Below, piece by piece: positions 27,104-36,792 of a stretch of 64,000 nt of DNA. Location of the stretch: assembly GCF_012676905.1 (NCBI RefSeq), contig NZ_CP051428.1, positions 2,194,001-2,258,000 on the forward strand, in the 5' to 3' direction. The translations under genes were made by a program, and so were the position numbers. Under the pieces are notes generated by a model. It saw only the letters and a list, made by a program, of their open reading frames with translations, did not search any database and was not told the origin of the DNA. The stretch comes from Paenibacillus albicereus (GTDB lineage Bacteria > Bacillota > Bacilli > Paenibacillales > Paenibacillaceae). Within the stretch, counting starts at the first letter, position 1; each line of letters opens with the position of its first letter.

Positions 27104-28462
27104 GTGACGGATACGCCGAGGATCTATTCGGTCAAGGAGCTGACCCGATACATCAAGATGAAGCTGGAGGGGGACCGCCTGCTCGGAGACGTATGGATCC
27201 GGGGCGAGATATCCAACTTCACGCATCATTCAAGCGGCCATATGTACTTTACGATCAAGGACAAGGACAGCCGCATCAAATGCATCATGTTCGCCAGCCA
27301 CAACCAGAGGCTGCCTTTTCGGCCGCGCGAGGGCACGAAAGTGATCGCGCGCGGCAGCATATCCGTCTACGAAAGGGACGGAAACTATCAGTTCTACTGC
27401 ACGGCGATGCAGCCGGACGGGCTCGGCAGCCTTTATCTCGCCTACGAGCAGCTGAAAGCCAGGCTGGAGGCGGAGGGGCTGTTCGCGGAGTCCCGCAAGC
27501 GTCCGCTGCCTCGCTACCCGGCGGTCGTCGGCGTCGTCACGTCGCCGACCGGCGCGGCGGTGCGCGACATCATCACGACGCTCCAGCGGCGGTATCCGGC
27601 GGCGGCGATCCTCGTCTATCCGGCCGTCGTGCAGGGGCCGGGAGCGGCGCCGTCGATCGTCAAGGGCATCGAGGCGATGAACCGCCACGGCCGAGCGGAC
27701 GTTCTCATCGTCGGCCGGGGGGGCGGATCGCTGGAGGAGCTGTGGGCGTTCAACGAGGAAACGGTGGCTCGCGCCATTGCGGCATCCGACATTCCGGTCA
27801 TCTCGGCCGTCGGCCATGAGACCGATTTTACGATCGCCGATTTCGCCGCCGACCGAAGAGCCGCGACGCCGACCGCGGCCGCAGAGCTCGCCGCTCCTCA
27901 TGTCGGGGAGCTCGGCCAATCGCTCCAGCGGCTGGAGCAGCGGCTCGGGGCCGCGATGGACCGCGCGCTGGACAGCCGCAGGCAGCGCTTGCTGCGAGCG
28001 CGCCGCTCTCCTTATTTTGTCCATCCGAGACGCTACTTGCTGGATCAGTCGCAGCGGCTGGACCGCTTGACGCAGCGGCTCGAGGACCATGCCCGGCGCT
28101 TGCCGGAGCGCTCCGGACAGCGCCTGGAGCGGTTGGAGCGGCGGCTGCAAGGCCAATCGCCGTCCAGCCGGGCTGCGCTCGCCGGGAGAGACCTCAGGCA
28201 GCTTGACGAGCGGCTGGCCAAGGCGGTCCGGGGCATCGTCAAGGATGCGCGGCAGCGGACCGCATCCTCCGTGCTGCAGCTCGATGCGCTCAGTCCGCTC
28301 AAGGTGATGGCGCGCGGCTACAGCCTCGTATACGAACAAAGCAACGACAAGCTGGTCCGTTCCGTAAAAGACCTGGAGCTGGGAGACCTGGTCCAGGTGC
28401 GGTTCCCGGACGGACGCGCCGAATGCCAGGTATGGGCGATCAAGGAGGGTGAGCAAGAATGA
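27104..28462 (+). CDS. xseA: Exodeoxyribonuclease VII large subunit
   Basis: The 452-residue subunit acts with XseB to degrade single-stranded DNA. An N-terminal OB domain (IRGEISNFTHHSSGHMYFTIKD) is followed by the catalytic domain with VGRGGGSLEELWAFNEE and ISAVGHETDFTIADFAADRRA, then a long coiled-coil region (about 270-400) rich in QRL/ERL heptads. The start is GTG, three bases after folD. It overlaps xseB by four bases. Confidence 0.96.
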   Translation: MTDTPRIYSVKELTRYIKMKLEGDRLLGDVWIRGEISNFTHHSSGHMYFTIKDKDSRIKCIMFASHNQRLPFRPREGTKVIARGSISVYERDGNYQFYCTAMQPDGLGSLYLAYEQLKARLEAEGLFAESRKRPLPRYPAVVGVVTSPTGAAVRDIITTLQRRYPAAAILVYPAVVQGPGAAPSIVKGIEAMNRHGRADVLIVGRGGGSLEELWAFNEETVARAIAASDIPVISAVGHETDFTIADFAADRRAATPTAAAELAAPHVGELGQSLQRLEQRLGAAMDRALDSRRQRLLRARRSPYFVHPRRYLLDQSQRLDRLTQRLEDHARRLPERSGQRLERLERRLQGQSPSSRAALAGRDLRQLDERLAKAVRGIVKDARQRTASSVLQLDALSPLKVMARGYSLVYEQSNDKLVRSVKDLELGDLVQVRFPDGRAECQVWAIKEGEQE

Positions 28463-28728
28463 GCGACAGCAAGCAGAAACAGGAGCAGGCGCTTAGCTTC
28501 GAGCAAGCGATGGAAAAGCTGGAAGGCATCGTCGCGCGTCTAGAGAACGGGGATGTCCCGCTCGAGACGGCAATCGAGCTGTTCCAGGAGGGCATGGAGC
28601 TTTCCCGCCTGTGCGGCGGCAAGCTCGAGCTGGTCGAGCGCCGCATCGAGGCGCTGCTGGAGCGCGGACCGGGCTTCGCGACCGAGCCGTTCGACGCGGT
28701 GCCCGACGATCGGGGAGACGCCCGATGA
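28459..28728 (+). CDS. xseB: Exodeoxyribonuclease VII small subunit
   Basis: This 89-residue protein has the two-helix XseB pattern (SFEQAMEKLEGIVARLENGDVPLE, LFQEGMELSRLCGGKLELVERR). The ATG overlaps the xseA stop by four bases, and its own end overlaps the ispA start by four bases, so the three are coupled. Confidence 0.95.
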   Translation: MSDSKQKQEQALSFEQAMEKLEGIVARLENGDVPLETAIELFQEGMELSRLCGGKLELVERRIEALLERGPGFATEPFDAVPDDRGDAR

Positions 28729-29636
28729 GCGGACAGCCGATGCTGGCGACTTATTTGGCCGAGAACGCCGCCCTCATCGAAGCGGAGCTGAAGCGGTCGC
28801 TTCCGGAAGTCTGGGCCGTGCCGCCGCGGCTGCGCGAATCGATGGACTACTCCCTGTCTGCGGGAGGCAAGCGTCTGCGTCCCGTGCTCGTGCTCGCCGC
28901 AGCCGAAGCGGCCCGAGGCGGCGAGTCGGACCGGGAAGCGGCGCTGCGCGTCGCCTGCGCCGTGGAGATGATCCATACCTACTCGCTCATCCATGACGAT
29001 CTGCCGGCGATGGACAACGATGATTTCCGCCGCGGCAAGCCGACGAACCATCGGGTTTTCGGGGAAGCGATGGCCATTCTCGCGGGGGACGGGCTGCTCA
29101 CGCATGCGTTCCACATGGCCGCCTCCGCGCGCCGCTACGGCGCGGACGCGGGAGTCGTCCTCGACATCGTCGAGGACCTGTCGCGGTTGTCCGGTCCTGC
29201 CGGCATGGTCGGCGGCCAGGCGGCCGACATGCAGGGCGAGCAAGGAGCGACGGCGCTGCCCGAGCTGCAATATATCCATGAGCACAAGACGAGCGATCTC
29301 ATTATATTTTCGGTCACCGCCGGCGTTCGGCTCGGCGGAGCGCGCGCGGAGCAGCTTGCCCGTCTGGAGCAGTTCGGCCGCAAGCTCGGCCTCGCATTTC
29401 AGATTCAGGACGACATTCTCGATCTGATCGGAGACGAGAGCAAGCTCGGCAAGAAGACGAACAGCGACACGGCCGCAGGCAAGGTGACCTATCCGTACCT
29501 GGTCGGGATGGAGGAGAGCCGCAGGCTGCTGGCGCAGTTCACCGACGATGCGAAGCAGGCGCTGCTGGAGGCGAGGCTGCCCAAGCCGGAGCGCCTCGTG
29601 GAGCTGGCCGATTACTTGATGAACCGGGACCGCTGA
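28725..29636 (+). CDS. ispA: Polyprenyl synthetase (farnesyl diphosphate synthase type)
   Basis: This 303-residue enzyme condenses isopentenyl diphosphate with allylic diphosphates, probably to farnesyl diphosphate. The first aspartate-rich motif is HDDLPAMDNDD (about 88-98) and the second is FQIQDDILD (near 227). SAGGKRLRPVLVLAA is the substrate-binding Lys/Arg region. The ATG at 28725 overlaps xseB; earlier in-frame codons lie inside xseB. Position before dxs matches the B. subtilis order. Chain length is inferred from context. Confidence 0.92.
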   Translation: MSGQPMLATYLAENAALIEAELKRSLPEVWAVPPRLRESMDYSLSAGGKRLRPVLVLAAAEAARGGESDREAALRVACAVEMIHTYSLIHDDLPAMDNDDFRRGKPTNHRVFGEAMAILAGDGLLTHAFHMAASARRYGADAGVVLDIVEDLSRLSGPAGMVGGQAADMQGEQGATALPELQYIHEHKTSDLIIFSVTAGVRLGGARAEQLARLEQFGRKLGLAFQIQDDILDLIGDESKLGKKTNSDTAAGKVTYPYLVGMEESRRLLAQFTDDAKQALLEARLPKPERLVELADYLMNRDR

Positions 29637-29668
29637 GGCGCCATGAGGTTTCATGTCGCTTCATATGG

Positions 29669-29674
29669 TATAAT
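29669..29674 (+). promoter_or_regulatory. Candidate -10 of a dxs promoter
   Basis: A perfect TATAAT lies 69 bases before the dxs start in the ispA-dxs gap; the matching -35 region is poor. Read-through from ispA remains possible. Confidence 0.4.
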
Positions 29675-29742
29675 GGTGGATAATGTGTATTGACGGGACG
29701 GCGGCCTGACGGCCCGCCGCTCACGAAAGCGAGGAACCTAAC

Positions 29743-31641
29743 GTGCTGCTCGACAAACTTAACGGACCTCAAGATCTGAAAGGCTTGTCCGTGCCGGAGC
29801 TGGAACAGCTCGCCGGCGAGATCCGGGAGTTCCTGATCCAGAAGCTCTCTGTGACCGGCGGACATCTGGCGCCGAATCTCGGCGTCGTGGAGCTGACGCT
29901 GGCGCTGCACTATTTGTTTGACAGCCCGACGGATAAATTCATCTTTGATGTCGGCCACCAATCCTACGTGCACAAGATTTTGACGGGCCGCAAAGACCGC
30001 TTCGACACGCTGCGCCAGCAGGGCGGCCTATGCGGATTCATCAAGCGTGCCGAAAGCGACCATGACGTCTGGGAAGCCGGCCACAGCAGCACGTCGCTGT
30101 CGGCGGCGATGGGCATGGCGCTGGCACGTGATTTCAAAGGCGAGTCCAACAAAGTCGTCGCCGTCATCGGCGACGGCGCCTTGACCGGGGGCATGGCGCT
30201 GGAGGCGCTGAACCACATCGGCCACGAGAAGCGGGACATGATCGTCATCCTGAACGACAACGAGATGTCGATCGCTCCGAATGTCGGCGCGATGCATCAG
30301 TATCTCGGCCGCATCCGCACCGACCGCCATTACCAGAAGGCCAAGGAGGATCTCCAGTCGCTGCTGCAGAAAGTGCCGGCGATCGGCGGCAAGCTGGCCA
30401 AGACCGCGGAGAGGTTCAAGGACAGCCTGAAGTATCTGCTCGTGAGCGGCATCCTGTTCGAGCAGTTCGGCTTGCACTACATCGGGCCGGTGGACGGCCA
30501 CGATCTCGACGGGCTGCTCGAGACGCTGCAGCAAGCGTCGAACGTGCAAGGGCCGGTGCTCGTGCATGTGGTCACGGTCAAGGGCAAGGGCTACAAGCCG
30601 GCGGAGGCCGACTCGTTCAAATGGCATGGCGCCTCCCCGTACAAGATCGAATCCGGACAGATGCTCAAAGCGGTCGGACCTCCGATGTATACGGACGTAT
30701 TCGGCGATGCGCTGATCGAGCTGGCCGAGCGCGACGAGCGGATCGTCGCCGTCACGCCGGCGATGCCGGCCGGCTCCGGCCTGATGAAGTTCGCCGCGCG
30801 CTATCCCGGACGGATGATCGACGTCGGCATCGCGGAGCAGCATGCCGCGACGATGTCCGCCGCGCTCGCGATGGACGGCATGAAGCCGGTGTACGCCGTC
30901 TACTCGACCTTCCTCCAGCGTGCCTACGACCAGGTCGTGCACGACATCTGCCGGCATAACGCCAACGTCATCTTCGCCATCGACCGGGCCGGCTTCGTCG
31001 GCCCGGACGGCGAGACGCATCATGGCGTGTTCGACATTCCGTATCTGCGTCATATTCCGAACATCGTCCTGATGATGCCCAAGGACGAGAACGAGCTTCG
31101 CAACATGATGCAGACGGCCGTCGACTACAACGACGGGCCGATCGCGGTGCGATATCCGCGCATCAGCGGCAGGGGAGTCGAGCTCGATTCTGCGATGACG
31201 CCGATTCCGATCGGGACGTGGGAAGTCGTACGGCCGGGAGATACGGCAGCCGTCCTGGCGGTCGGTCCGATGGTCGAGGTCGCCGAACAGGCGGCCGATC
31301 TGCTTCGCCGAGACGGACTGTCGCTGCGGGTCGTCAACGCCCGCTTCATCAAGCCGCTTGACGGAGCGATGCTGGATTCGCTGGCCGACGAAGGGATTCC
31401 GCTCCTCGTCATGGAAGAAGGAGCGGTCATGGGCGGCTTCGGCAGCGCCGTGCAGGAGCACTTCGCCTTGACCGGCCGCGCCGGAACCCGCGTCAGTCTG
31501 ATCGGCATCCCGGATGAGTTCATCGAGCATGCCTCCATTCAGGAGCAGCGGGAGGCGAGCGGACTGACCGCGCAGCGTCTGGCCGCCGAAGTGCTTGCCA
31601 TGCAGCCTATGCGCAAGCGCGCCACCAACCAGCATTCATGA
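29743..31641 (+). CDS. dxs: 1-deoxy-D-xylulose-5-phosphate synthase
   Basis: This thiamine diphosphate enzyme starts the MEP isoprenoid pathway from pyruvate and glyceraldehyde 3-phosphate (632 residues, normal length). The TPP motif is [18 protein letters not shown]...NDN (about 146-175). The transketolase-like pyrimidine domain starts near [18 protein letters not shown], with [14 protein letters not shown]. The start is GTG with GCGAGGAA upstream. It supplies precursors to ispA next door. Confidence 0.97.
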   Translation: MLLDKLNGPQDLKGLSVPELEQLAGEIREFLIQKLSVTGGHLAPNLGVVELTLALHYLFDSPTDKFIFDVGHQSYVHKILTGRKDRFDTLRQQGGLCGFIKRAESDHDVWEAGHSSTSLSAAMGMALARDFKGESNKVVAVIGDGALTGGMALEALNHIGHEKRDMIVILNDNEMSIAPNVGAMHQYLGRIRTDRHYQKAKEDLQSLLQKVPAIGGKLAKTAERFKDSLKYLLVSGILFEQFGLHYIGPVDGHDLDGLLETLQQASNVQGPVLVHVVTVKGKGYKPAEADSFKWHGASPYKIESGQMLKAVGPPMYTDVFGDALIELAERDERIVAVTPAMPAGSGLMKFAARYPGRMIDVGIAEQHAATMSAALAMDGMKPVYAVYSTFLQRAYDQVVHDICRHNANVIFAIDRAGFVGPDGETHHGVFDIPYLRHIPNIVLMMPKDENELRNMMQTAVDYNDGPIAVRYPRISGRGVELDSAMTPIPIGTWEVVRPGDTAAVLAVGPMVEVAEQAADLLRRDGLSLRVVNARFIKPLDGAMLDSLADEGIPLLVMEEGAVMGGFGSAVQEHFALTGRAGTRVSLIGIPDEFIEHASIQEQREASGLTAQRLAAEVLAMQPMRKRATNQHS

Positions 31642-31706
31642 ACCCTTGTATGGCCTGCGGCGATCCGGCTGCAGGCCATTCTACGGTTATAAGGAGCGAA
31701 CCGGAA

Positions 31707-32525
31707 GTGACGACCAAAGAACGAATCGACGTATTGCTCGTGGAGCTCGGCTATTACCCCAGCCGAGAAAAGGCGAAAGCCGCGCTCATGGCCGGCCTCG
31801 TGCTCGTGGACAACGAGCCGGTGGACAAGAGCGGGACGAAGGTGAAGCGCGGCTCCGAGATCAAGGTCAAGGGGAGCCTTCATCCGTATGTCAGCCGGGG
31901 CGGTCTCAAGCTGGAAAAGGCGATCCGCGAGTTCGGCCTCGCGATGGACGGGCGGGTCATGCTCGACATCGGGGCTTCGACGGGGGGCTTCACCGATTGC
32001 GCGCTCCAGCACGGAGCCGCCTACGTGTACGCCATCGACGTCGGCTACAACCAGCTCGACTGGTCGCTGCGCCAGCATCCGCAGGTAAAGGTGATGGAAC
32101 GGGTGAATTTCCGATACATCCGTCCGGAGGAGCTGGAAGGGCCGGCGCCGGACTGCGCCTCGATCGACGTCAGCTTCATCTCGCTGAAGCTGATTTTGCC
32201 GGCCCTCGCTCCGCTGCTGCCGGCAGGGAGCGATGTCGCAGCCCTCATCAAGCCTCAGTTCGAGGCAGGCCGGGAAAAAGTCGGCAAGTCCGGCATCGTG
32301 CGCGATCCGGTCGTCCATCTCGAGGTGCTGCGGACGGTTTGCGCCGATGCGGCCGAGGCCGGATTCAAGCTGCAGGCACTCACGTTCTCGCCGATTACGG
32401 GAGGAGAAGGGAACATCGAATTCCTGGCCCATCTGGTGCGCAGCGACGACGCTCAGGCGCCGGACGGAGGAATTCTCGAGGAGATTGTTGCTGCGGCGGC
32501 AGCCCATTTCCATTCCCCCAAATAA
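31707..32525 (+). CDS. TlyA family rRNA methyltransferase / YqxC
   Basis: A 272-residue protein with an N-terminal S4 RNA-binding domain (about 3-60, ERIDVLLVELGYYPSREKAKAALMAG) and an FtsJ-like methyltransferase domain (SAM motif LDIGASTGGFTDCAL, then AIDVGYNQLDW). Relatives methylate ribosomal RNA 2'-hydroxyls or act as hemolysin-like proteins; in Bacillus it is called YqxC. The start is GTG with AAGGAG upstream. Lies between dxs and the argR-recN group as in B. subtilis. Confidence 0.9.
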   Translation: MTTKERIDVLLVELGYYPSREKAKAALMAGLVLVDNEPVDKSGTKVKRGSEIKVKGSLHPYVSRGGLKLEKAIREFGLAMDGRVMLDIGASTGGFTDCALQHGAAYVYAIDVGYNQLDWSLRQHPQVKVMERVNFRYIRPEELEGPAPDCASIDVSFISLKLILPALAPLLPAGSDVAALIKPQFEAGREKVGKSGIVRDPVVHLEVLRTVCADAAEAGFKLQALTFSPITGGEGNIEFLAHLVRSDDAQAPDGGILEEIVAAAAAHFHSPK

Positions 32526-32538
32526 TTCCGAAATCCTC

Positions 32539-32590
32539 TTTACAAGCAAACGCATGTTCTGCTATTCTAAATGCAGCAAACAAATGTTCG
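32539..32590 (+). promoter_or_regulatory. Promoter with two LexA-like boxes
   Basis: TTTACA (32539-32544), an 18-base spacer and TATTCT (32563-32568) form a plausible sigma-A promoter. Two similar 14-mers, CAAACGCATGTTCT (32547-32560, inside the spacer) and CAAACAAATGTTCG (32577-32590, at the start site), lie exactly 30 bp apart. The Gram-positive LexA consensus is CGAAC-N4-GTTCG: the second box differs at one of the ten defined positions and the first at two. LexA control is inference. Confidence 0.42.
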
Positions 32591-32670
32591 GGCTTCCTTT
32601 CGGTTACGCCGGAAGGAAATAGGCCGCCGAAAAGCGAATGTTTCCTTCACCATGAAGCGGGAGGGATCGC

Positions 32671-33138
32671 TTGGACCGGCTGGTGATGGTAGTCTCGGCG
32701 CTGTTGATCGGGTATTGGGCTTACCGGGCTTTCTACAACTGGCTTCATGAGCCGAAGGGGCTGAAGCGGCTCGTGCTCGGCCGAGGAGAGATATTGGCCC
32801 CGGATGATCCGCACGTGCTGTTTCTCGAATCGCACGGGTACGAGGTCATCTCCGGCAAGCATCGCGTTCCGCTTGTCGTCGACCTGGACGGCAAGGAAAT
32901 GTCGAGCCGGCTGTATGTGGACTATGTCGCCGTCCGTAACGGAGACATGTATGCGGTCAAGCTGATGCGGGAGCGCCAGCCGCTGGATTGGACAGGCAGC
33001 GGCCTGCGGGATCGGCTGCTCGTTTTCCACCTCCTGCTTCCGGAGCTGGAGGGCATACTGCTGATCGACACCGAGGACAATAAGATACGGACCGTAAAAT
33101 TCGAATTGAACGAAGAGCCGAAAATGAAGGAGGCCTGA
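32671..33138 (+). CDS. Unrecognised membrane-anchored protein, possible degenerate PD-(D/E)XK fold
   Basis: This 155-residue protein starts at TTG with GGGAGGGATC upstream. A single N-terminal membrane helix (about 4-22) is followed by a soluble domain. The run FLESHGYEVI (51-60), VDYVAVRNGDMYAVKL (83-98) and a later helix resembles the core of UPF0102-type and related nuclease folds. D84 sits where the first catalytic Asp would be and K97 where the Lys would be, but the acidic residue expected at 95 is Ala. The fold guess rests on pattern only. It lies two bases before argR, upstream of recN and downstream of LexA-like boxes. Confidence 0.7.
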   Translation: MDRLVMVVSALLIGYWAYRAFYNWLHEPKGLKRLVLGRGEILAPDDPHVLFLESHGYEVISGKHRVPLVVDLDGKEMSSRLYVDYVAVRNGDMYAVKLMRERQPLDWTGSGLRDRLLVFHLLLPELEGILLIDTEDNKIRTVKFELNEEPKMKEA

Positions 33139-33140
33139 TT

Positions 33141-33590
33141 ATGAAAGGATTGCGCCATGTCAAGATCCGCGAAATCATCGGGCGGCACGTCATCGAGACG
33201 CAGGACGAGCTCGTGGACGCGCTGCGCACAGCCGGGCTGCAGGTAACTCAAGCGACCGTGTCGCGCGACATCAAGGAGCTGCAGCTCATCAAGATTCCGT
33301 CCGAGGACGGCCGCTACAAATATTCCCTGCCGCAAGAGCAGCGGTTCATCCCGGTGAACAAGCTCAAGCGCGCCATGCTGGACAATTTCCTGCATGTCGA
33401 CCAGGCGGAAAACCTCGTCGTCATGAAATGCCTGCCTGGCACTGCCAACGCCATCGCCTCGCTCGTCGACGGCATGGAATGGCCGGAAATCATGGGCACG
33501 ATCAGCGGGGACGATACCTTGCTCCTCATCTGCCGCAAGAAGGAGCACGGCAGCAAGATCGTCGAGCAGCTGCTCGCCATGATGAATTAG
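33141..33590 (+). CDS. argR: Arginine repressor ArgR/AhrC
   Basis: A 149-residue hexameric regulator of arginine synthesis and catabolism. The N-terminal winged helix (IREIIGRHVIETQDELVDALRTAGLQVTQATVSRDIKEL) and the C-terminal arginine-binding domain with GTISGDDTLLLICR are both intact. It directly follows the membrane-anchored protein gene and precedes recN, as ahrC precedes recN in B. subtilis. AAGGAGGCC precedes the ATG. Confidence 0.96.
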   Translation: MKGLRHVKIREIIGRHVIETQDELVDALRTAGLQVTQATVSRDIKELQLIKIPSEDGRYKYSLPQEQRFIPVNKLKRAMLDNFLHVDQAENLVVMKCLPGTANAIASLVDGMEWPEIMGTISGDDTLLLICRKKEHGSKIVEQLLAMMN

Positions 33591-33625
33591 TTCCCCCATC
33601 CAATTCGGATCAAAGGAGTGTTTTT

Positions 33626-35326
33626 ATGCTTCGCGAACTGTCCATTCGAAATCTTGCCGTCATCGAGGAAGTGACCGTCGGATTCCACGAAGGCTTTCAT
33701 GTGCTGACGGGAGAGACCGGCGCCGGCAAGTCGATTCTGATCGATGCGCTCATCCTGCTTATCGGCGGGAGAGGATCTTCCGACATGGTCCGTTACGGAT
33801 GCGACAAAGCGGAGATGGAGGCCTCCTTTGATCTTGGACCGGCCCATCCGGTCTGGCACGTGCTGCAGCGCCTTGGGCTGAAAGGCAGCTCCGAGGATCT
33901 GCTGACGATCCGGAGGGAGCTGTCGGCTCAAGGTAAAAGCTCGTGCCGGATCAACGGCTCCATCGCCAATCTGACGATGCTGCGGGAAATCGGCGAATGC
34001 CTCGTGAACGTGCACGGCCAGCACGAGCATCAGTCGCTGCTGCGGACCGAGCAGCACTTGGAATGGCTCGACCTGTTCGCCGGCGAGCAGGTCGAGGAGC
34101 TGAAGCGGACCTACCAGGCAGCGTTTTTCCGCTACGGAGAGCTGCGCTCTTCGTTAAAATCGCTCTTAGAGGGCAGCCGACAGAACATGCAGATGCTCGA
34201 CCTGTACAAGTTCCAGCTGGAGGAGATCCGTTCCGCAGCGCTGCGCAAGGAGGAATGGGAGCAGCTACATCAAGAGAAGGAGACGCTGGCGCATGCCGAT
34301 AAGATCATGACGCATGTGGCCGGCGCCTACGGGCTGCTGCATGACAGCGGCGCACTGGAATCGATGGCGTCCGCCATCGCCAAGCTGGAAGAGATTGCTC
34401 CGCATCAGCCTTCCGTTTTGGAGCCGCTCGTGGAGCAGCTCAAGAGCGCCTATTACCAAACCGAGGATACCGTCCACCAGCTGCGCGGCTGCCAGGAGGA
34501 TATCCAGAGCGATCCCCAGCGTTTGGCGGCGATCGAGGATCGAATTACGCTGTTGAACGGGCTTCGCCGCAAGTACGGCGATACCTTGCCCGATATTATG
34601 GCCTATTACAAAAAAATCAGACATGAAGCAAGCCTGATCGAAAATCGGGACGATCATATCCGGGAGCTTAAATCCTCGCTCAAGGAAGCCTATGCCGAAG
34701 CGGCAGAGCTGGCAGAGCGGCTTTCAGCAAGACGCAAGCAAGCCGGAGAGCTTTTATCCGCCTCGGTGGAGAGGCAGCTCAAGGATTTAGGCATGGAACG
34801 CACGCAGTTTAGAGCGCATGTAGATGCCCAGTCCTCTGAGGAGGCCTACAAGCTGACGCTTCATGGCATCGATGAAGCCGGCTTCCTGCTCGCCCCGAAT
34901 CCAGGCGAACCGCTCAAGCCGCTCAGCAAGATTGCCTCTGGCGGAGAGATGTCGCGCATCATGCTCGCGCTCAAGAGCATTTTCGCCGAGATCGATCAAG
35001 TTCCCGTGCTTATTTTCGATGAGGTCGATACGGGCGTCAGCGGACGGGCAGCTCAAGCCATAGCCGAAAAAATGTCGCAATTATCTGGCAAATGCCAGGT
35101 GTTCTCCATCACGCATCTGCCGCAAGTGGCTTGCATGGCCGATTACCATTATGAGATCAGCAAGCACGTGGTCCATGAGCGGACCTCCACCTCGGTGAAG
35201 GAGCTGAGCGATCGGGAGCGCATCGAAGAGCTGGCACGGATGCTCGGCGGCGTCGAGGTGACGGACAAGACAAGGCATCATGCACAGGAAATGCTTGTGC
35301 TGGCAGATCGCCAAAAAGGAGCCTGA
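33626..35326 (+). CDS. recN: DNA repair protein RecN
   Basis: This 566-residue SMC-like ATPase gathers at double-strand breaks. Walker A is GETGAGKSILIDALILL near residue 29, the signature is ASGGEMSRIMLALK (about 430), and Walker B is VLIFDEVDTGVSG. A coiled coil occupies the middle (about 155-370). CAAAGGAGTG fixes the ATG at 33626; earlier in-frame codons lie inside argR. No LexA-like box is seen directly before it, but a transcript from 32570 would include it. Confidence 0.96.
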   Translation: MLRELSIRNLAVIEEVTVGFHEGFHVLTGETGAGKSILIDALILLIGGRGSSDMVRYGCDKAEMEASFDLGPAHPVWHVLQRLGLKGSSEDLLTIRRELSAQGKSSCRINGSIANLTMLREIGECLVNVHGQHEHQSLLRTEQHLEWLDLFAGEQVEELKRTYQAAFFRYGELRSSLKSLLEGSRQNMQMLDLYKFQLEEIRSAALRKEEWEQLHQEKETLAHADKIMTHVAGAYGLLHDSGALESMASAIAKLEEIAPHQPSVLEPLVEQLKSAYYQTEDTVHQLRGCQEDIQSDPQRLAAIEDRITLLNGLRRKYGDTLPDIMAYYKKIRHEASLIENRDDHIRELKSSLKEAYAEAAELAERLSARRKQAGELLSASVERQLKDLGMERTQFRAHVDAQSSEEAYKLTLHGIDEAGFLLAPNPGEPLKPLSKIASGGEMSRIMLALKSIFAEIDQVPVLIFDEVDTGVSGRAAQAIAEKMSQLSGKCQVFSITHLPQVACMADYHYEISKHVVHERTSTSVKELSDRERIEELARMLGGVEVTDKTRHHAQEMLVLADRQKGA

Positions 35327-35442
35327 GTCAGGCTTTCAGGGAAGGTTTTGATGGACATAAATCGGGGGGGCGGGGGTACCTTATAGGTACGCAAATGGCG
35401 AGACCAATCGTCAAGCGATGGAACTACAGGGAGCGTGAGATC

Positions 35443-36768
35443 ATGAACGCCAACCAGCGCAAGCGGTGGTTCGGATTAGTTCTCGTATTCTTCGTTTGCA
35501 TGATCGGCATCTCCAGTCCGTTCCAAAACTATGCCTCCTTCCCGAATGAACTGCGTTTATTCTCCGGGCAAATGAAACGGCTGGATTATCATATGCCTGT
35601 CCATGCGGACATGACGGTGGATTCCTCCATCCTTCATGTCAACGGCAAAGCGGAGCATCGCCAGTTGCTGGATTTGAAAAAGTCGATATCCCTTGAACCT
35701 CGTCAAACGGGCCAGGCTGTCTTGTCTTTGAAGCTGTTTGGCAAAATTCCTTTCAAGACCGTCCATGTCGATGTCGTCCCGGACCTGAAAGTAATTCCTG
35801 GCGGACAAACCATCGGAGTCAAGGTCAAGTCCGCAGGCGTTCTTGTCGTCGGCCATCATCTCGTCGGAGAAAAGAACGAGGCTAAAGTTTCGCCGGGCGA
35901 GCAGGCCGGCCTTCGTCTTGGCGACTTGATCGTCGAGATCGACGGCCGCAACGTCCGGGAGGTCAAAGAAATCGCTCGCTATACCGAGGAAGCCGGTTCC
36001 CGCAACCGACCGCTGAAGTTGACGGTCAAGCGTTCCGGCAAGCTGTTGAGCGTCAAGCTCAAGCCTTCTTACGACAAAGAAGACAAGGCGTGGAGAATCG
36101 GACTCTATATTCGTGATTCCGCTGCAGGGGTTGGGACCTTGACGTTTTATGCGCCAGACCAAGGCGTATACGGGGCGTTGGGTCATGTCATTACGGATTT
36201 GGATACGGGCACGGCGATCGAAGTCGGTGACGGACAGATTCTTGAATCGAACGTAACGTCCATCAACAAAAGCCAGAACGGCGAACCCGGCGAGAAACGA
36301 GCAACCTTCGTCAACGAAAGTCATGTGCTTGGCAATATTCAGCGGAATACGCCTTTCGGGATATTCGGCAAGATGGAGCAAAAGCCGGGCCACGGCTATC
36401 AGGCTGAGGCGGTTCCAGTCGCCTTCTCCGAAGAAGTTCATGAAGGACCCGCAGAAATATTGACCGTACTGAGCGGACAAAAAGTGGAGCGATTCAAGGT
36501 CGAAATCAGCCATGTCAGCAAGCAGAAGCAGCCTGCCACAAAAGGGATGGTCATCAAAGTAACGGACCCTAAGCTGCTGGAACGTACCGGGGGCATCGTG
36601 CAAGGCATGTCGGGCAGTCCGATCTTGCAGGACGGCAAGCTGATCGGAGCAGTGACGCATGTGTTCGTCAACGATCCCTCTTCAGGTTATGGCTGCTTCA
36701 TCGAGTGGATGCTGCATGATGCCGGCATTATCCTTCGTACGGCGAACAAAGATCTCAAGGCAGCTTGA
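35443..36768 (+). CDS. spoIVB: SpoIVB peptidase, activator of sigma-K processing
   Basis: This 441-residue forespore serine peptidase is secreted across the inner forespore membrane and triggers pro-sigma-K cleavage. A membrane anchor/signal lies at about 7-25 (WFGLVLVFFVCMIGISSPF). A PDZ domain follows (AGLRLGDLIVEIDGRNV), then the catalytic part with YGALGHVITD (His) and GMSGSPILQDGKLIGAVTHV (Ser). GGGAG before the ATG at 35443 supports this start over the one 48 bases upstream. Its last codons form half of the terminator stem. Confidence 0.96.
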   Translation: MNANQRKRWFGLVLVFFVCMIGISSPFQNYASFPNELRLFSGQMKRLDYHMPVHADMTVDSSILHVNGKAEHRQLLDLKKSISLEPRQTGQAVLSLKLFGKIPFKTVHVDVVPDLKVIPGGQTIGVKVKSAGVLVVGHHLVGEKNEAKVSPGEQAGLRLGDLIVEIDGRNVREVKEIARYTEEAGSRNRPLKLTVKRSGKLLSVKLKPSYDKEDKAWRIGLYIRDSAAGVGTLTFYAPDQGVYGALGHVITDLDTGTAIEVGDGQILESNVTSINKSQNGEPGEKRATFVNESHVLGNIQRNTPFGIFGKMEQKPGHGYQAEAVPVAFSEEVHEGPAEILTVLSGQKVERFKVEISHVSKQKQPATKGMVIKVTDPKLLERTGGIVQGMSGSPILQDGKLIGAVTHVFVNDPSSGYGCFIEWMLHDAGIILRTANKDLKAA

Positions 36769-36792
36769 TGCCTTGAGGTCTTTGTTGATTTT
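36745..36792 (+). terminator. Terminator overlapping the end of spoIVB
   Basis: An 18-bp stem (36745-36762 with 36769-36786, one G-T mismatch) encloses six bases. The left arm encodes the final residues of SpoIVB, and the loop contains the TGA stop. T-rich sequence follows. The hairpin ends the argR-recN-spoIVB transcript before spo0A. Confidence 0.8.
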
